64,000 nucleotides of DNA from Vandiemenella viatica (taxonomy: Eukaryota > Arthropoda > Insecta > Orthoptera > Morabidae), in the NCBI GenBank assembly GCA_031002005.1, contig JARYHS010008074.1, positions 265,361,930-265,425,929 on the forward strand. The letters run 5' to 3'. This document shows positions 46,191 to 59,435 of this stretch, piece after piece (the first letter of the stretch is position 1; every line of letters starts with the position of its first letter). The notes beneath the pieces were generated by a model. That model saw only the letters and a list, made by a program, of their open reading frames with translations. It was not told the DNA's origin and ran no database searches. The translations under genes and the position numbers were made by a program.

Positions 46191-49100
46191 CTTAGCTCAA
46201 ACATGCAGTTAATTATTTCACAGTCGTCAAAAGTCAATGAATATCTGACTTTCCAAAATACAACTGTTAAATTTGAAAGTTCTACTGTACATAAACGATT
46301 TTTTTTAAAGAAATTAATGTAAATAGGAAATATCAAAATTCCAAAATTAATAAAGCTGTAGTGTATGAAACACTTGTCACTCATTACCTCGCTCCTGCTG
46401 ATCTGTGTTATTTGGAAAACATTTGTTACACTTAGATATAACTGAAGACCGCTAAATTCTGCATGAATGTCTAATATGGATATACCTTTTTAGGGAATTT
46501 AAAACACCGATAACAAATCTCCAACGTTAGTCACGGGGCTCTGCTTTCTTGTAAGATTTAGGGAGTTAATTTCGCAGAAATAAATAATACTCTATGCCGA
46601 GTAACAAGTATTCCTCTGAAATATTTTATTTATGATATATTGAGTAAACCGAAGAATGTTTATAAAATTTTATATAACTATTACAGATGATGACAAAATG
46701 TCAGTATTTAATTGTAAATATTCTGTTGATTAAATGTTTATCTCAGAGAATAAAATTTTATGGGGACTGATAGATTAAATACCCAGAAAATATAGTGATA
46801 GCCCATGTATGTAGGCCATTTGATAGATTGAGAAGTGGTGTTACCAGATGCACAATAGGTCATTTTACCTTCCACCGTTAGAGTAGTATTCATTTGATAA
46901 CACTCTTTGTGGGCTGGGAAACTTTTGGACGTTTAATGTACAAAAAACACCATCTCATTGCGCTTTGAACCACTGTTGTAGTCACTTGCTATACTGTGCC
47001 ATTATATTCCTCAATATTAAAGTGAATCCCTTGAATTTATGATTCTTTACGTTTACAACAGCTTATATAATAAAAAAAAAAATCTGTATGTTCGCTCATT
47101 CTTCACAGTTAGTTACACCACAATCAAGAATAATTCTGTAATGTAGTCAATAGTCTGTTAGAAAAGTGATTATCCTACTTTTAAGTTCGAATTTGAGAGT
47201 GAAAAATTGGATGTGATACAAAAATTCGTCAGCTTTGTCGAATTGATTTCAAGTCAGCGTAGTGCAAGTACCCAGCTGGCGCCTTGGAGAGCGGGCACTG
47301 TCCCGCATAACCTTGGAAGCGCTGAGCAGCACATTCCGGAAGGGCGCAAATTGGGTCTGGCGTGCGTTGCGCGAACAGTTAGTCGGCCTGGCCTACATAG
47401 CGAGCCGTGACGACGGCGGCTTGATGCATGTAATTCCGAGTGCTCAAGCCGCGCCGGACACAGTTATCTCTGCTGACCGTGACACTGGCCAGCTGGAGAG
47501 AGAGGAGACGGGCAGCGACGAAAGAAGCCGCTACGGAAGGCCCGAGGCTGCGCTCTGATATCTGCTGTAGATCGACACACCTGGATAACTAGACTCGGAT
47601 AATCACCTTGGTGATGACCAGCTCCGTGGCCGCGTACACGATGGACGGTTCCTGTTAGGCGCTCAACCAGATGTTAACTGGATCGATTCCCAATGGTTGA
47701 CTAACGCTGGTGAAATGCACAATTCCTTATCAGAAAATTTTGTTTAAACATTTTGTTTTAAATCAGAAATTTCTTATGGGTATAGAAGAGGCATATGATG
47801 ATATCGGACATAATTTTCCCGTCGGATGAGAAATCCACTAGCTCCACTAGCATCCTTTAACAAGACTGGGTATTAGGATGAATTTTGTTCATTCATCATA
47901 TTTATAATAATTTATTACTACATTTACTATGAAATTTCTGGTCATCTTCAGATATTCGGCTGTAGAACACAAGTACAGGATTAATGACCTGTCTTACAGG
48001 TTACTAGTGTGCATTCAACGTATCGGTTAACAACTACAGAAACGAAATGATAGAAGTCGCAGTGATTGACTCAATTGTAATCTATGGTAGCGGTTGTCCT
48101 CTAATATTTTTATCATGTAAGCCTTCGTAAATAGTCGGAATTCTTAAATCCTGTCGCTTGAGACACTGCGTTCCTAGTAGTGTAAACAGTTGCGTGTTAC
48201 TTAATATGCTCATCAGGAGTGTGCACTTTGTTTACCACAGCAACCATTCACAGAACGTGAAACCCATCTCGACCTCTTCTGTATTTTAGTTGCTAAACAA
48301 TTTAGTGAGCCACACATTACACCACTGCTTCTGATCTATGTATTTTTGTTTAAGATAAAAATTCAGTTGAATGATGCGTTGGAAGTAAGGACAGTTGTTT
48401 GGAGCTGCAATGGCCACGTGTCAGCGTGGATGCCTGCTGTAATAAAGGTGGCAATTAAGTAGCCTATATTTTATAAAGAACAGGTTGCTATTCATCCTAC
48501 GATCAGTGGGAATATTGAACTTTCCACAAAGAACATCGTTATACAAGGAATAGATCAGAGGAAAGAGAAACTTTAGAAATAAAAATTAAATATGAAATAA
48601 TGCCAACGAATTCATGATAGACAACATTACGAAACAATTTTATACAATTTTTAAATTGTTTTACGATCGAAAATCGCATAAAATTTAAATATACGTTAAA
48701 TCTACTGTCCGTTCCAGATTAAATATACGCGAAGATTGTAATAACATAATTTTTATCTACATTAACAATTTAATGTTTAAGATAAGATGTTGCTATGCGA
48801 CATTATTATGACAGTCATCTTAAGTTCCGATAAATAAGTGAAATGACCAGTTACTTACCTACTAATGTTATTGTATATGTACAGATCAGTGAGAGCAGTG
48901 AGTGTCAAGTGTAATATGCTGTTCGTATAACAGACGATGGAAGAGGATAAGACACGGTTCTGGCGTATTTAAACTTATTGGTCTGGAAAACATCTAGGGA
49001 GTCGCCAGTCACCATCCAATTCACGAATCGTCATCAACCATGTCGTGCGTCTTCCGTCCATACGTTTTGTTTCGAATTTAAGTCACGTCTTCGGTAGAAC

Positions 49101-49278
49101 CGACTTTTAGGCAATTTGCATCTGCTGGCTAAATACCAAATGAAAAAAAAAAAATCAGGTGAATTGCTCTAAGGCTAGATGAGCGCCGGGTTACATTGCC
49201 TTAGAGAACACGGATGCCTATAGATTACTATTATTATTTTTCATGGATTAATGCAGAAAACTGTTGTTTTTTGTTTTA
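46191..49278. other. Intron DNA; GC-rich island 47262-47560
   Basis: The island is open for 98 codons on +, CpG-rich and unlike its surroundings, but matches no family I know. It is not a calpain exon. Rest AT-rich. Confidence 0.4.
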
Positions 49279-49455
49279 TTGGTTCTCCGGGTGGAGCCGC
49301 GTGGATTTTTTGAAACCTGACGTTTCAGCCCTTTTGCTGTGGCTTTATTCAGAGGGATGCTACGCCTGGGAACGTTACCATTTGCAGGCATGGCAGCAAG
49401 ATGACTGAAATATCAGGTTTCAAAAAATAGATGCGACTCCACCCAGAGAACTAAG
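49279..49455. repeat. Inverted repeat, ~50-bp arms, 76-base loop
   Basis: Left arm 49279-49328 (GGTTCTCCGGGTGGAG ... GAAACCTGACGTTTCAG) and right arm 49405-49455 (CTGAAATATCAGGTTTC ... CTCCACCCAGAGAAC) pair with few mismatches. The loop holds CTGTGGCTTTATTCAGAGG. Possibly a MITE or a Penelope-type terminal fragment. Confidence 0.85.
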
Positions 49456-52400
49456 AAAACATCAACAACGACCGCAGAATTGTACACAATCATGTAATCG
49501 TTTCCCGAAATTAAAATAGAATGAGACGTGTATCCGATCTTGAAATACCCTGAGTGCTCTTCGTCACTGTCTGGGTGAAGTGAGAGCCCTGTGTGTTTGA
49601 ACGGTACCAAATACTGAGGCTACCATTTGTCCACTAGCGCCGCCTTTGATGCCACAGCGCCGCGCCGTCCGTGTAGGCAGCATCTGAGTACTGCCAGTTA
49701 GCAGGTCTTGTTCTTGGCTTGGGAGAGGTGGACGGCAGTTGTAAACATTATACTGGTGGGCGTAGCCTTCACTCCAACTGACACCGCTCTCAGCAGCTTC
49801 CAGTTCAAAAACAAATAGCCACGTTACTTGCCTACAGCGGGCCTGCTATCGCAACGCCCACGGTTCCTCAACAGACATATTTCCCTGGCGTGGATGTCAG
49901 TAGTCAAAGCTAATTTGACGACAGACACTAACGCGGAAGGATGAGTTTAGAGAAAAATTAGACAAGTAGGATTACAATGTGAATTTCGTAGAAAGAAAAA
50001 AATCTTATTGGAATCAGTCAGATTAGATTTGAAGAAAAATTGTTTTACGGTCAAACTGACAACCGTCTTCCACAGTTGTTAATTTAATATGGAATACATG
50101 CCTATTATGTTGAGTCGCATGACCTCATTAATGTCTAGATGATTAACAAACGTTACAGGACAAGCAATTTGTTACCCTTAGCAAACGCCTTGATTAGTCA
50201 TTATTGAAAGTGAAATTTCCATAAATGTTGCAATTCAATGTTGTTTCTGTGTGACTATGGATGTGTGTCTCGAATATTTTGCTACAGTTTGTCTGCTCAG
50301 TTAGACGAATCTTCTCCTGTATATAAAGAAATAAATGATATATTTTATGGCTATATTTCGTTTTTGATTCTAGCAATAGCTTCGATCGATGGCGTTTAGA
50401 CGAAACTGTAGGAAAGTATTATGCTTGTTATAACTGTTGCTGCGTGTGTGTGTGTGTATTTCTGAGAAGGAAGTAGTGAAAATCATAGCAGAAATTACTT
50501 TCCTGTGTTGCCGATTCCCGTGTGAGTTTGACATCAGGTTCCATTTCCAGGAACCTAGAACGTTGCTTTGGTGGATACGAAATTATGATACATCAATGTT
50601 ACGATTCTCGTTCGAGACGACTACGCTTTAACTCATCACGGTAGCCCAGTGTTTAGTCATTTTTCACTTAAATGGAGCGGTATGAGTTCTTAGGTTGCAA
50701 TTATTTTCGTTTTATTGTGTCCTTAACAGTTGCCCCAGAAGTAGCTCAGCTTCCCTTAAAACCATTACCGATTCAGTACACCGTTGTTTTTGCGTGTACA
50801 TCGTATCATCCGCTAGTGCAATGTACAAGAAATTGTGAATTAAAACTTGTTTCAAACGCAGTGTATCCTCCAAGATAAAACAGACTGCAGAAGTGAACAA
50901 AATCTGTTGTAAATTCAAAAAATGTGTGGTGTTGATGCACACAATCTAAAACATCTTTGGAAAAGTGAGCTGTCTGGGAGATGGGAACTTTGCTGCCTCA
51001 GCTTAGCTGACGCGTAACAGAAGAAATCTTTCTGCAACAGAGACACTGCTGCTGCTTTCATAGTTCATATATTGTTATTTTTAAAATAGTTCGTCGTAAG
51101 ATATCTATCTCATACTCTAAATCGTAAGGCCATATTTAATTGCATTAATAGTGTAATTTAGTATCTCTGATTCATCTGTATAAGTTATAACTACTGCGGA
51201 AATACGATTCCACCAGCATTCCGCAGAGAGTTATAACTGTAGAATGCACTGATTTACAAATATTTTTTCGATATATTAGTGGTACTGTATTACTTTTCTT
51301 GCGAGCTTGGTAACAAAGAAATTTTTATTTAATTTTAACCTTCATTGCATTAATTGTCCACAGAAATTTTTCTGTTTCGAAATTTCATCGGATAGTCACA
51401 TTTTGGGATTTAGTTATGTTGTACTTAAGTTTCCATTACCATTTTTCTTCAGCTTTACCATGGACATAGTAATATGATTCAGAAATTCTACTTCCATCGT
51501 ACGCAACCTGAGTTTGTCTGCAATTATGCTTCCTTCAAGAACGGTAAACTTGTTTCCCTTCTAAGGAGAATCCTCTAGGAACATAAACCATTGTAAGTAA
51601 GAAAATATATGGGAGGAATATAATGAAGCAATGACTGGCGAAGTCAAACATGAAAACACATAAATAAAAACGCTCAACAACAAGCTAGGTTTCAGACCGG
51701 CACCGCAGATAAGTCGTGATTCATTAACGAAACATGTTTAAAACAGGCATTTTACTGCTTCGGTATAAAAAACTGGCTGCACTTGTTCGTAGCAGACGGA
51801 GTACCGCAGAATGTTTCCAGTTTTCTTTATGTGGCGGACGCGAGGGAATCTGTCGGGAGATTCAGGCCGGCTGATAAAAGAGGACGGCCATCATAATACA
51901 CACAGACTGCCGTCACAGCGGAGGAGAAAGTGGGAACTCAAACCGAACAATGGGTGCTACTACAAGTTGCATGAGTGATTTCTTTTTTTACGAAGAGGTC
52001 CGTACTGGTTTTGGTGCCGTAAATTCTGTCATGAATAGCCCTAATGGAACTTAAGGAGCGCCGACAGATATCATCTTGAAAAAAAAAGCTCGTCAAACTT
52101 TCGCCTCGAATGGCTAGACGTGATCATGAAGGATACTTCTACGTCATAGTCTTTTTAACTTCGCTGTACGTATCTTAACGACGGTATTTCTTATGTGTTT
52201 TCCACTTTTTTGGATATAATGTAACGGAGCAAAAAAAGGAGGCACTGATGTATCTTGTATATTACGAACTCGTGTTCTGTTGGCATGTTGTTTGGAATAT
52301 AAAATTATAAAGGGTATTTTTGTTGAAAAAATTTACGGTTTGCGATGTGAATGAGACTTTCATCGAAACACTCTATTTTAATACCAAGATGATGGCAATA

Positions 52401-52855
52401 TGACTGTACAATAACAAAAAAAAATCTTTCTTTTTTCACTATTAAAGAGCGCAACCAATATTCGGTTATACGTTTTTAATTTCACTTATTATTTCTTTTT
52501 GGTATATTTTCTTATATTTCTTTCTGAAAAAGGAGTATTGATGCTTCGAATGCTTCAAAACCGGACGAAAATAAATTTATGTATGTATGGTAAAAGTAGT
52601 TGTCACTAAATTCTATTCTTAGGTAATCATTAACGAAACGTGATATTCCATGTAAATTATTTAAATATTTTTTGCCAATATCGTCTCATGAAATTAACTG
52701 GCGGCCATCCATAACAGACTGTTGCCTACAGTTATTATTAAACTATTTCAGTTAAACTGTCTACGGATGTTTTTTAACTTGACACCAGAAAAAATCCATA
52801 ATAGTGTCGTAATATTTGGAGTTGAAAACGCAATATTTCATTGCGTCACGTAGAA
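49456..52855. other. Intron DNA without recognised features
   Basis: GC-richer patches at 49640-49900 and 51830-51960; no recognised coding sequence. Confidence 0.4.
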
Positions 52856-53090
52856 TTTTTTCCTTGTGGCTTTAGGCCTCGTCAGCGTCGAGGTTATTAA
52901 ATGTGGGAAAGGACTGGGTGCAAGGAACAGGAAGTAATTCGGCAATGGCCTACTGAAGGGACTATGCCGCCATTCACCTGAAGTGATTTTGAGGAACCAT
53001 GGAAAACCCAAATGTGGATGGCCGGTCGGGGATTCGAACCCACGTCTTCCCGAATGCGAGACGAGAGCATTACGGCTCACCCACCACGTT
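52856..53090 (-). repeat. tRNA-derived SINE, subtype A, in calpain intron
   Basis: Minus-strand copy; B-box on + as GGGATTCGAACCC, tail as GGCTTTAGGCCTCGTCAGCG. Target duplication not resolved. Confidence 0.9.
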
Positions 53091-53712
53091 GAAGGTGACA
53101 TATAATAATACCAAGAACCTTAAATCATATCTGACACATTCATTTCCAGTTAACAGAGAAGTCTCTATCACAGAAAGATGTAGTGAAATAGAGTATCCAA
53201 CTTAACGAATATATTGTTAGATGTGAATTTTCTTTGAAATCGGTGCTAATCAGGGCGTATGTTTGTTTTTCGCTTATAATTGTGTTAATTATTTAAACAA
53301 TGATAGCTGACTTGATTCTTTTGATAATTTAACTTACATCATTCCTCTTTGTACAATAGATAATAAGAGCAAAGTCAAACAAGCAGCACAATATCTAACT
53401 GTGTACTTCTCAGCCTTTGCTGTGTTGTAAGATGGATATGGAGCGGAAATCTAATTCAAGGAATCATCTAATATTGGTTGGATAAAATATTTTTACCTTT
53501 TTTTTGAACAATCAAATCTGTTTGTGGACAATGTTGCCATATTCGTCTATACATTTGTCATATTTACATAATTTCGTCACTTAATTCATTGATGGCGATC
53601 AGAATTATAAAGAAACTGAAGGTTAAATAATTTTTTATTTTATTTTTATGTGAATTATGTCCTTAGTGGGATTCTGTGCTTCCTTCATCAGCCGCCGTTG
53701 CCGTTGTTGCAG

Positions 53713-53853
53713 GTTCCGGCTGTGGCATTTCGGTGAATGGCGCGAGGTGTTGGTGGATGACCGGCTGCCTACCTTCAGGGGCCGCTTGGTTTTCATGCAC
53801 TCCTCCAACCCCACCGAGTTTTGGGCGGCGCTGCTCGAGAAGGCGTATGCCAA
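53713..53853 (+). CDS. CalpC: Calpain exon B: domain IIa, VDDRLPT motif
   Basis: Acceptor ttgcag at 53707-53712 and donor GTGAGT from 53854. The first base completes the Arg codon begun in exon A. The translation, beginning F-R-L-W-H-F-G-E-W and containing V-L-V-D-D-R-L-P-T, then G-R-L-V-F-M-H-S and [11 protein letters not shown], is the most diagnostic calpain stretch in the window and runs 46 codons without a gap. It lies after a 19.3 kb intron. The last two bases, aa, pair with the first base of exon C to give Lys, as in the family consensus E-K-A-Y-A-K. I see no substitutions suggesting loss of fold here. Confidence 0.93.
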
Positions 53854-55274
53854 GTGAGTCAGTTGCAGACAGGATTTAATGTAAGATAACGCTATCCCTT
53901 TCCATGTTTTCCTCTTTCAAAATTTCGGAAAACTTAATTCATTTCAACCACTGATCAACAATCACTTAAACATATACCAAATTTATATATATTGAAACGA
54001 CGCTTATTTTTGATCTTAGCTATGTATCATACAATATTTGATCATAAACATTACAAAAACATCTTTGATGCCTTTGTTTTGAAGTTACTGTCATTATTTA
54101 AATACAAACCTACCTCTCCTATCAGAAACAATTTAAAATATAATGAGCCGATTCTTTTTATATATAATTATTTACAATTATATTTATAAATTATAATAAA
54201 AGTAATCGAATGCGAATATAAAACATTTGGCGATAGACGTAGCCAATAAATATTTCCCATTTCTAATAGGTCAAAATTTGCATCTATCAGTCACTTGTTC
54301 CTGCTCTATACCTTTTTCACCCCCTCTTTTGTAGTGTTTGAAGCGTAATAGATTCATAGTTGTACATTTACTTAACAATATTTAGTACTTTTGTTTTAAC
54401 CTCAATACATGAATCACTTCGTTGGCGTAAAATTGCACGTGATTTCTTGCCACATCCACTCTATTCTGCGTGTTTCAGTGTCCTCGTTTTTTCTTCTTCT
54501 AAGAATTCGTGCGTTTGTTTGTTACATAAGAATTTTATATTTACTGACTCCTTCTTAGAGTACAACGTATAAGAACTCATATTTGTTTGGCGCTTCACTG
54601 CTTCTTAAAATATGACCCATCGGCAAATGTCTCTACTTTATTACACCTAATTATTTCAGTGAGGTTATTGCTCAGGTGGAAATTCCTCATACTAGCTGCT
54701 GACATTCAGCACGCATTTTAGTCTTTAATTTATTCCGATAATGTCTACACTCGTCGCCAACAAACTCCATATACTTATTCATCAGTCTCCTTGCTCGCCT
54801 TCTGTCTTTCAGCTCTTTTCAACCCAAGTCCTTAATCATGTACGTTACCGCATATGTGCTGTTGTATATCTATCGTCCTTCTCCGTGCCTTATGCTACTC
54901 ATAAAAATAGATAATACTCAAACAAGATTCACATCAAGGTTTGCAGTTCCTTCACTGCCTCTGCCTCAAAATGATGCGGTCCTAATCCCGTGGTAAGTGG
55001 CAGAGGGTTCTCTAACAGCTTTTGCTACCAACTCAGTAAGAACCACTTTCTTTCCATTGCGGTGCATTACATGCCTAGTGCAGACCTTTCACCAGTAGCA
55101 CCACTGAAATCACCCCATGCTAGACACTGCTAATGTTTCTTTACTTCTAGTTCTTTACCCAACTCATGGTTGAATGTGGTGTCAATTATTGTAAAGTAAG
55201 ACCTTCAGCCATTATATCCGGATTTGCTGTACTGCTTGCACCACTGTCTTCTGGTCACTTCCCCAGTTTCTTAT
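53854..55274. other. Calpain intron B-C, first part
   Basis: Very AT-rich to 54600, then unassigned sequence. No gene seen. Confidence 0.45.
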
Positions 55275-56130
55275 CGATATGAGACAAGGTTGTAGTCTAT
55301 CCCCATTAATATTCAACTTGTATGTAGAGGAAGTAAAAGAAACATTTTCATGTGGCATACGTGTTCAAGGAAAAAAAATCATTATGCTACGATTTGCTGA
55401 TGTCTGAGGATATTGAGAGGTTACTGAATGGCATGAAAAAAATACTGAAGGAAGATTTTGGACTGAATATACATCAAAGCTAGACGAAAGTGATGAAATG
55501 TAGCATAAATGATACCAATCACAGTAGGTTAAATATAACAGTAGGATCGGATGCAATAGAAAGAGTAAGTGAATTCTGCTACTTGGGAAACAAAATTACA
55601 ACCGATGGCCGAAGCAGGAATGATGTTAAAAGCAGAATAGCACTAGCAAAAAGAGCCTTCATGAAAAAGATAAATCTTTTAGTTTCAAATATTGATCTAG
55701 GACTTAGAACTTTTTAAAAATGTCTGGATCACAGCACATTATGGTAGCGAAGCATGGACTTTAGGAATACCAAAAAGAAAGAAAATTGAAGCATTTGAAA
55801 TGTGATGCTACAGAAGAATGCTAAAAATTAAGTGGAAAAAGTACGAAATGAGCGAATTTTGGAAATGATGGGTGAGGAAAGTAGTTTATGGAAGAAGTTT
55901 ACAGAAAGAAGAGAGAGGCTGGATTGGTTAATTTGTTAAATTGTTAGTGGAGAGAACAGTCGAAGGTAAGAACTGTAGAGGTTAACAGAGATTAGAATAT
56001 ATGAAGCAGATAATTGAGAACATGGGTTGTAAGGGGTATAGAGAGATGAAGAGGTTAGGACAAGATAGGAAGATATGAAGCATTGCATCAAACCAGTCGA
56101 AAAACTGATGACAGCAAAAAAACAAAAAAA
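55275..56130 (+). mobile_element. RTE-type LINE fragment, same family as 14.3 kb element
   Basis: Plus-strand 3' half. It starts in the RT at M-R-Q-G-C-S-L-S-P-L-I-F-N-L-Y, then a deletion removes the FADD aspartates (frame breaks after R-F-A-D). It continues L-L-N-G-M-K-K-I-L-K-E, E-F-C-Y-L-G-N-K-I-T-T-D-G-R and the C-terminal region with several stops. It ends GCATCAAACCAGTCG ... GATGACAGC and an A-rich tail. Clearly older than the full-length copy. Confidence 0.92.
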
Positions 56131-57122
56131 TCAATGTTAAGTTCATTAAATAAGATACAATATAAGATATAAGCATAAGCTTTATGAAAATGCGATTTTT
56201 GTTGTTCTAATGGTGTGACGTGCAGCTTCGAGGCCGTAAGAGGATCATCACTCACCTGTTACAATTGAAAACTCCTGCAGATGGTAGTCAAGATGGCTCG
56301 CAACTCGCACCCTTTTTTTCGTCATGTTAAAAATGGTGGCGTTTCAACACACTCAGGTAAAGTGGCAAGTCCTTTAGCGGTCAGCCTATCTCTTCTACCA
56401 TGTGGTCTAACGTCACAACAGTTATACTTGGAAGCTAGAAGCCTGTCCCCAGTATATCTTACAGCAGAGAACATGCATCTTTCCCACAACTGTTACCTTT
56501 CTTCCCCAGCCACGTCTTCTCTTGATGTGCTCCTAATAATCTTATGTATTCCACGAGGCTCAAATTTTCTGACTCTGGTAACTGGTCATAATCTGTTCGT
56601 ATGCATACTTACACTCTTTCAGTTTATCCTTTTTGCCCACTTACCTCTCCATTGACTAATATTGTCCTTTCTGTCCTTAGCAATTGAGCCTGAATGGTTG
56701 TGATCCTTACCTTCGGCGCTTAAATCTTGCAATTTATACATACAACAAAACCTCCAAAATCGTGGGAGAGGCTAAATTATATTCCCTGCCTACCAAATTT
56801 TCCACAGAAAAATAATCCTTCACAATCCAAAAGACTACTGCAATACTTACAGTTCAAGTTTTTCCACCTGGTTCAATTTAAAAAATCATTAGAATTTATA
56901 CCTTGTTAGCACACTGTCTATGATGAAAAAAGCAAAAGGAACGCTGCAAGTTACTAGAACACACTGTTTACGAATATGTAGCTATTCGGATAATAAACTA
57001 CTGACTAGACTTAAAAATAAAAACTAGTGATTCTACAGGTATTCTACAAGCTATTGAGGCATGCAGCAATGAACTTAGAAGAATTTCAGCAAGTTTACTA
57101 TATTTGCGTGTTTCTTGTGTAG
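56131..57122. other. Calpain intron B-C, last part
   Basis: An open frame of 124 codons (56281-56655, +) ending in a hydrophobic stretch has no recognised family and no splice context. Confidence 0.4.
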
Positions 57123-57297
57123 GATGTACGGCAGCTACGAGGCCCTGCAGCAGGGGTGCACGACCAGGGCGCTGCAGGACCTGACTGGCGGTATCGTGCA
57201 GAGCTTCGCCCTGAGCTCCCAGGAGCGCTACCTCACCTTCCAGGTGCTCAACAGCGCCGTGCCCAGATCCAGCCTGCTGGTCGCCAGCATCAACCCG
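57123..57297 (+). CDS. CalpC: Calpain exon C: domain IIa/IIb region
   Basis: Acceptor tgtgtag at 57116-57122 and donor GTCAGT from 57298. Joined to exon B it gives K-M-Y-G-S-Y-E-A-L, the calpain K-L-x-G-S-Y-E-A-L motif, then C-T-T-R-A-L-Q-D-L-T-G-G, matching the usual T-T-x-x-x-x-D-F-T-G-G. The following 30 residues (S-F-A-L-S-S-Q-E to L-L-V-A-S-I-N-P) are more divergent, as expected for this variable helix region. The exon ends in phase 0. The 3.3 kb intron before it holds an RTE-type LINE fragment. Confidence 0.93.
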
Positions 57298-57355
57298 GTC
57301 AGTACATCAGCTCGATGACTAAATTTAAAAATTCAGTCAACTAGATCATGCATAC

Positions 57356-57988
57356 AAGTGGTTCCCAACGATGGCGGTACCCCCCACAGGTGGGTGTTGA
57401 AGAGATCATAGGGGTCGTTTCTGATCCAAGTCATATTTAAGGGGTCTTGAAGATCAAGCGGTACCCCCCGATCCGTATATATGGATTACATCAAAGAAGT
57501 TTTGAACTGCATTCCCACTGTCATCTGTTACCAAAAGAGGATTTAATATAGTCATCAGTTTATTAGCTAAAAACAGAAACAGATTTCCAATAGTGGAACG
57601 GGCTATTTAAGATTGCTGGTGACAAATAAGGTGCAAACTATCGAAAAATTAGTGTAATTAGACCAGGCTCAGCCCTCTAATTAATAATTTAGTAAATTTA
57701 TTTTCTAATCAAAAATTTGAATAATACATCAATGTTATTAATAGCTTTTAATAAAATAAATTTTAGTAATTGTTCTTATTTTCCTGTATACGATATTGAA
57801 ACTTCACTTAAGAGGGGCGCCATGGTATTAGTGTTTCAAAAACGGGGTTATCAGAAAAAAATTTGGATCACAAGTCGGTGTCTTTTTTCTTAGTAGGGGT
57901 GGCGAGTTTTACTTTCCAAAAGGGGGGCGGTGAATGGTTTTTATTTTAGGACAGGAAGCGGTATAACAAAAAAGGTTGGGAACCTATA
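57356..57988. mobile_element. hAT-type MITE, 633 bp
   Basis: Ends AAGTGGTTCCCAAC and GTTGGGAACCTATA are inverted repeats of the GGTTCCCAACC type common in hAT elements. Flanks ATGCATAC (57348-57355) and ATGTATAC (57989-57996) are an 8-bp duplication with one change, the hAT length. No transposase inside. Located in intron C-D. Confidence 0.8.
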
Positions 57989-57996
57989 ATGTATAC

Positions 57997-58808
57997 CATT
58001 CATTCGCCAGCCAAAATTGTTTTTATTGCTTCGTTGCAGCTGCGACCGATCAGCAGACAGTATAACTATCCTAAATTTCCTCTTCTCACTCTCATTATTC
58101 CTTCAAATAATAAAGCTCACTCTGCTGCGAACACATTTCGGCTCACATCAGAATCATAGCGCTTGAACTAGTCGTATTGGTTGTGGGCCTACTCTGAAAC
58201 AGGCCAGTCTGAGAGATTTCATACCCTACTCTGCTGTCTCTATTGAACAATGGTTCTCTCATCATGTTATACTGACTTCTGAGTAAATACGTGCTAACAC
58301 AAACCAAGTAGCTATACATAACCTTATCTATCTATTTAATAATCTATTGAGATTGTAGTTTTAAATTTAAATAAATGATTGTTTTAATTTTTTAGTTTCT
58401 TCCAAACGAAGTTATTAACAAACTACACAATTTTCTATTAAATTAACTGCACTGTAGACAAAAAGAAAAAGTTTTTTCTTATCTCATAAAATTGTGTTTT
58501 CAGAACTTGAAATCATTCCAGCTTTTGAAACGTGGTTAAACACGCTTTTAATGAATGTATGTTTCGATCACAACATTAATAGCGTGCCAGGTTCCCGGAT
58601 TAGTTTACATTTTCGAGAACTGTAATATGAAATAAGAATATAGCTTCAACATATTTCCTTTTTATATTACAATCCTCGAAAATGGAAATTAGTCTGGGAA
58701 GTTGGTACGTGTTGAAAGTATGTATATTCCAGTTATGTTTGTGTTTAACATTTTATGAAGGGAAAATTTGAAGCAAATGTGTAATCATTAATTCCTGTTA
58801 AAGAGAAC
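57997..58808. other. Intron C-D DNA without recognised features
   Basis: AT-rich; nothing recognised. Confidence 0.45.
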
Positions 58809-58820
58809 TAACACGTTAAA

Positions 58821-59063
58821 ACCGAGCGTGGTGGTGTAACGGCTAGCGTTCTGGCCTCGCATTCGGGAGGACGGCGGTTCGAATCCCGGTCCGGGAATCC
58901 AGATTTGGGTTTTCCATGGTTTCCCAAATCACTCCAGGCAAATGCCGGGATGCTTCCTTCAAAAGGCCATGGCCGAATTCCTTCCCATTCCTTGCTCGCC
59001 ATCCTTTCCCGTCTCTAAAGACCTCGCTGTTAGAGAGACATTAAGCAGGTAAAAAAAAAAAAA
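58821..59063 (+). repeat. tRNA-derived SINE, subtype B, with target duplication
   Basis: Head ACCGAGCGTGGTGGTGTAAC, B-box GGTTCGAATCCCGG, tail TAAAGACCTCGCTGTTAGAG then GACATTAAGCAGG, A-tail. TAACACGTTAAA (58809-58820) and TAACACTTTAAA (59064-59075) flank it with one difference. Confidence 0.93.
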
Positions 59064-59435
59064 TAACACTTTAAATAAATAAACTGTCATGCATGTTCTC
59101 ATTAAAAAGTGTTTATGAAGGAACACTAATCCTAAATACTGTGAAGAATTATAATTTTAATAAATTACCATATAAAATTCTGTCTCACAAAACGGGCATA
59201 TCTCATAGTAATGAAACCACAATGAAGTAAGTATTTTGAAGGTAGCATTGAAAGCAGACTTAAACATCCCTTACTATTTTATCTAGACTAGATGCTAACT
59301 ATGATATTTTAGAAAAATTGATTTGTTATTAGTGTCTTAAGTCAGTTTATTTAAGATTTGTGACACATTTACTTGTATTGTGTCCTTGGTTTCCTAAAGT
59401 GGTAGTGTATTTAGACGATTCAGTAAAAGTATAGG

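Larger units (their letters stand above)
34422..53712 (+). other. Calpain intron A-B, 19.3 kb
   Basis: Bounded by GT at 34422 and AG at 53711-53712. It carries seven or more SINE copies or fragments (listed separately), a short inverted repeat at 49279-49455, a ~105-bp degenerate tandem pair at 45979-46190 and GC-rich islands at 40270-40470, 47262-47560 and 49640-49900 that I cannot assign. The rest is AT-rich with no recognisable coding sequence. Confidence 0.8.

Noticed and set aside
56281..56655. 124-codon open frame in calpain intron B-C
   Set aside because: No family resemblance, splice sites or composition shift; most likely chance.
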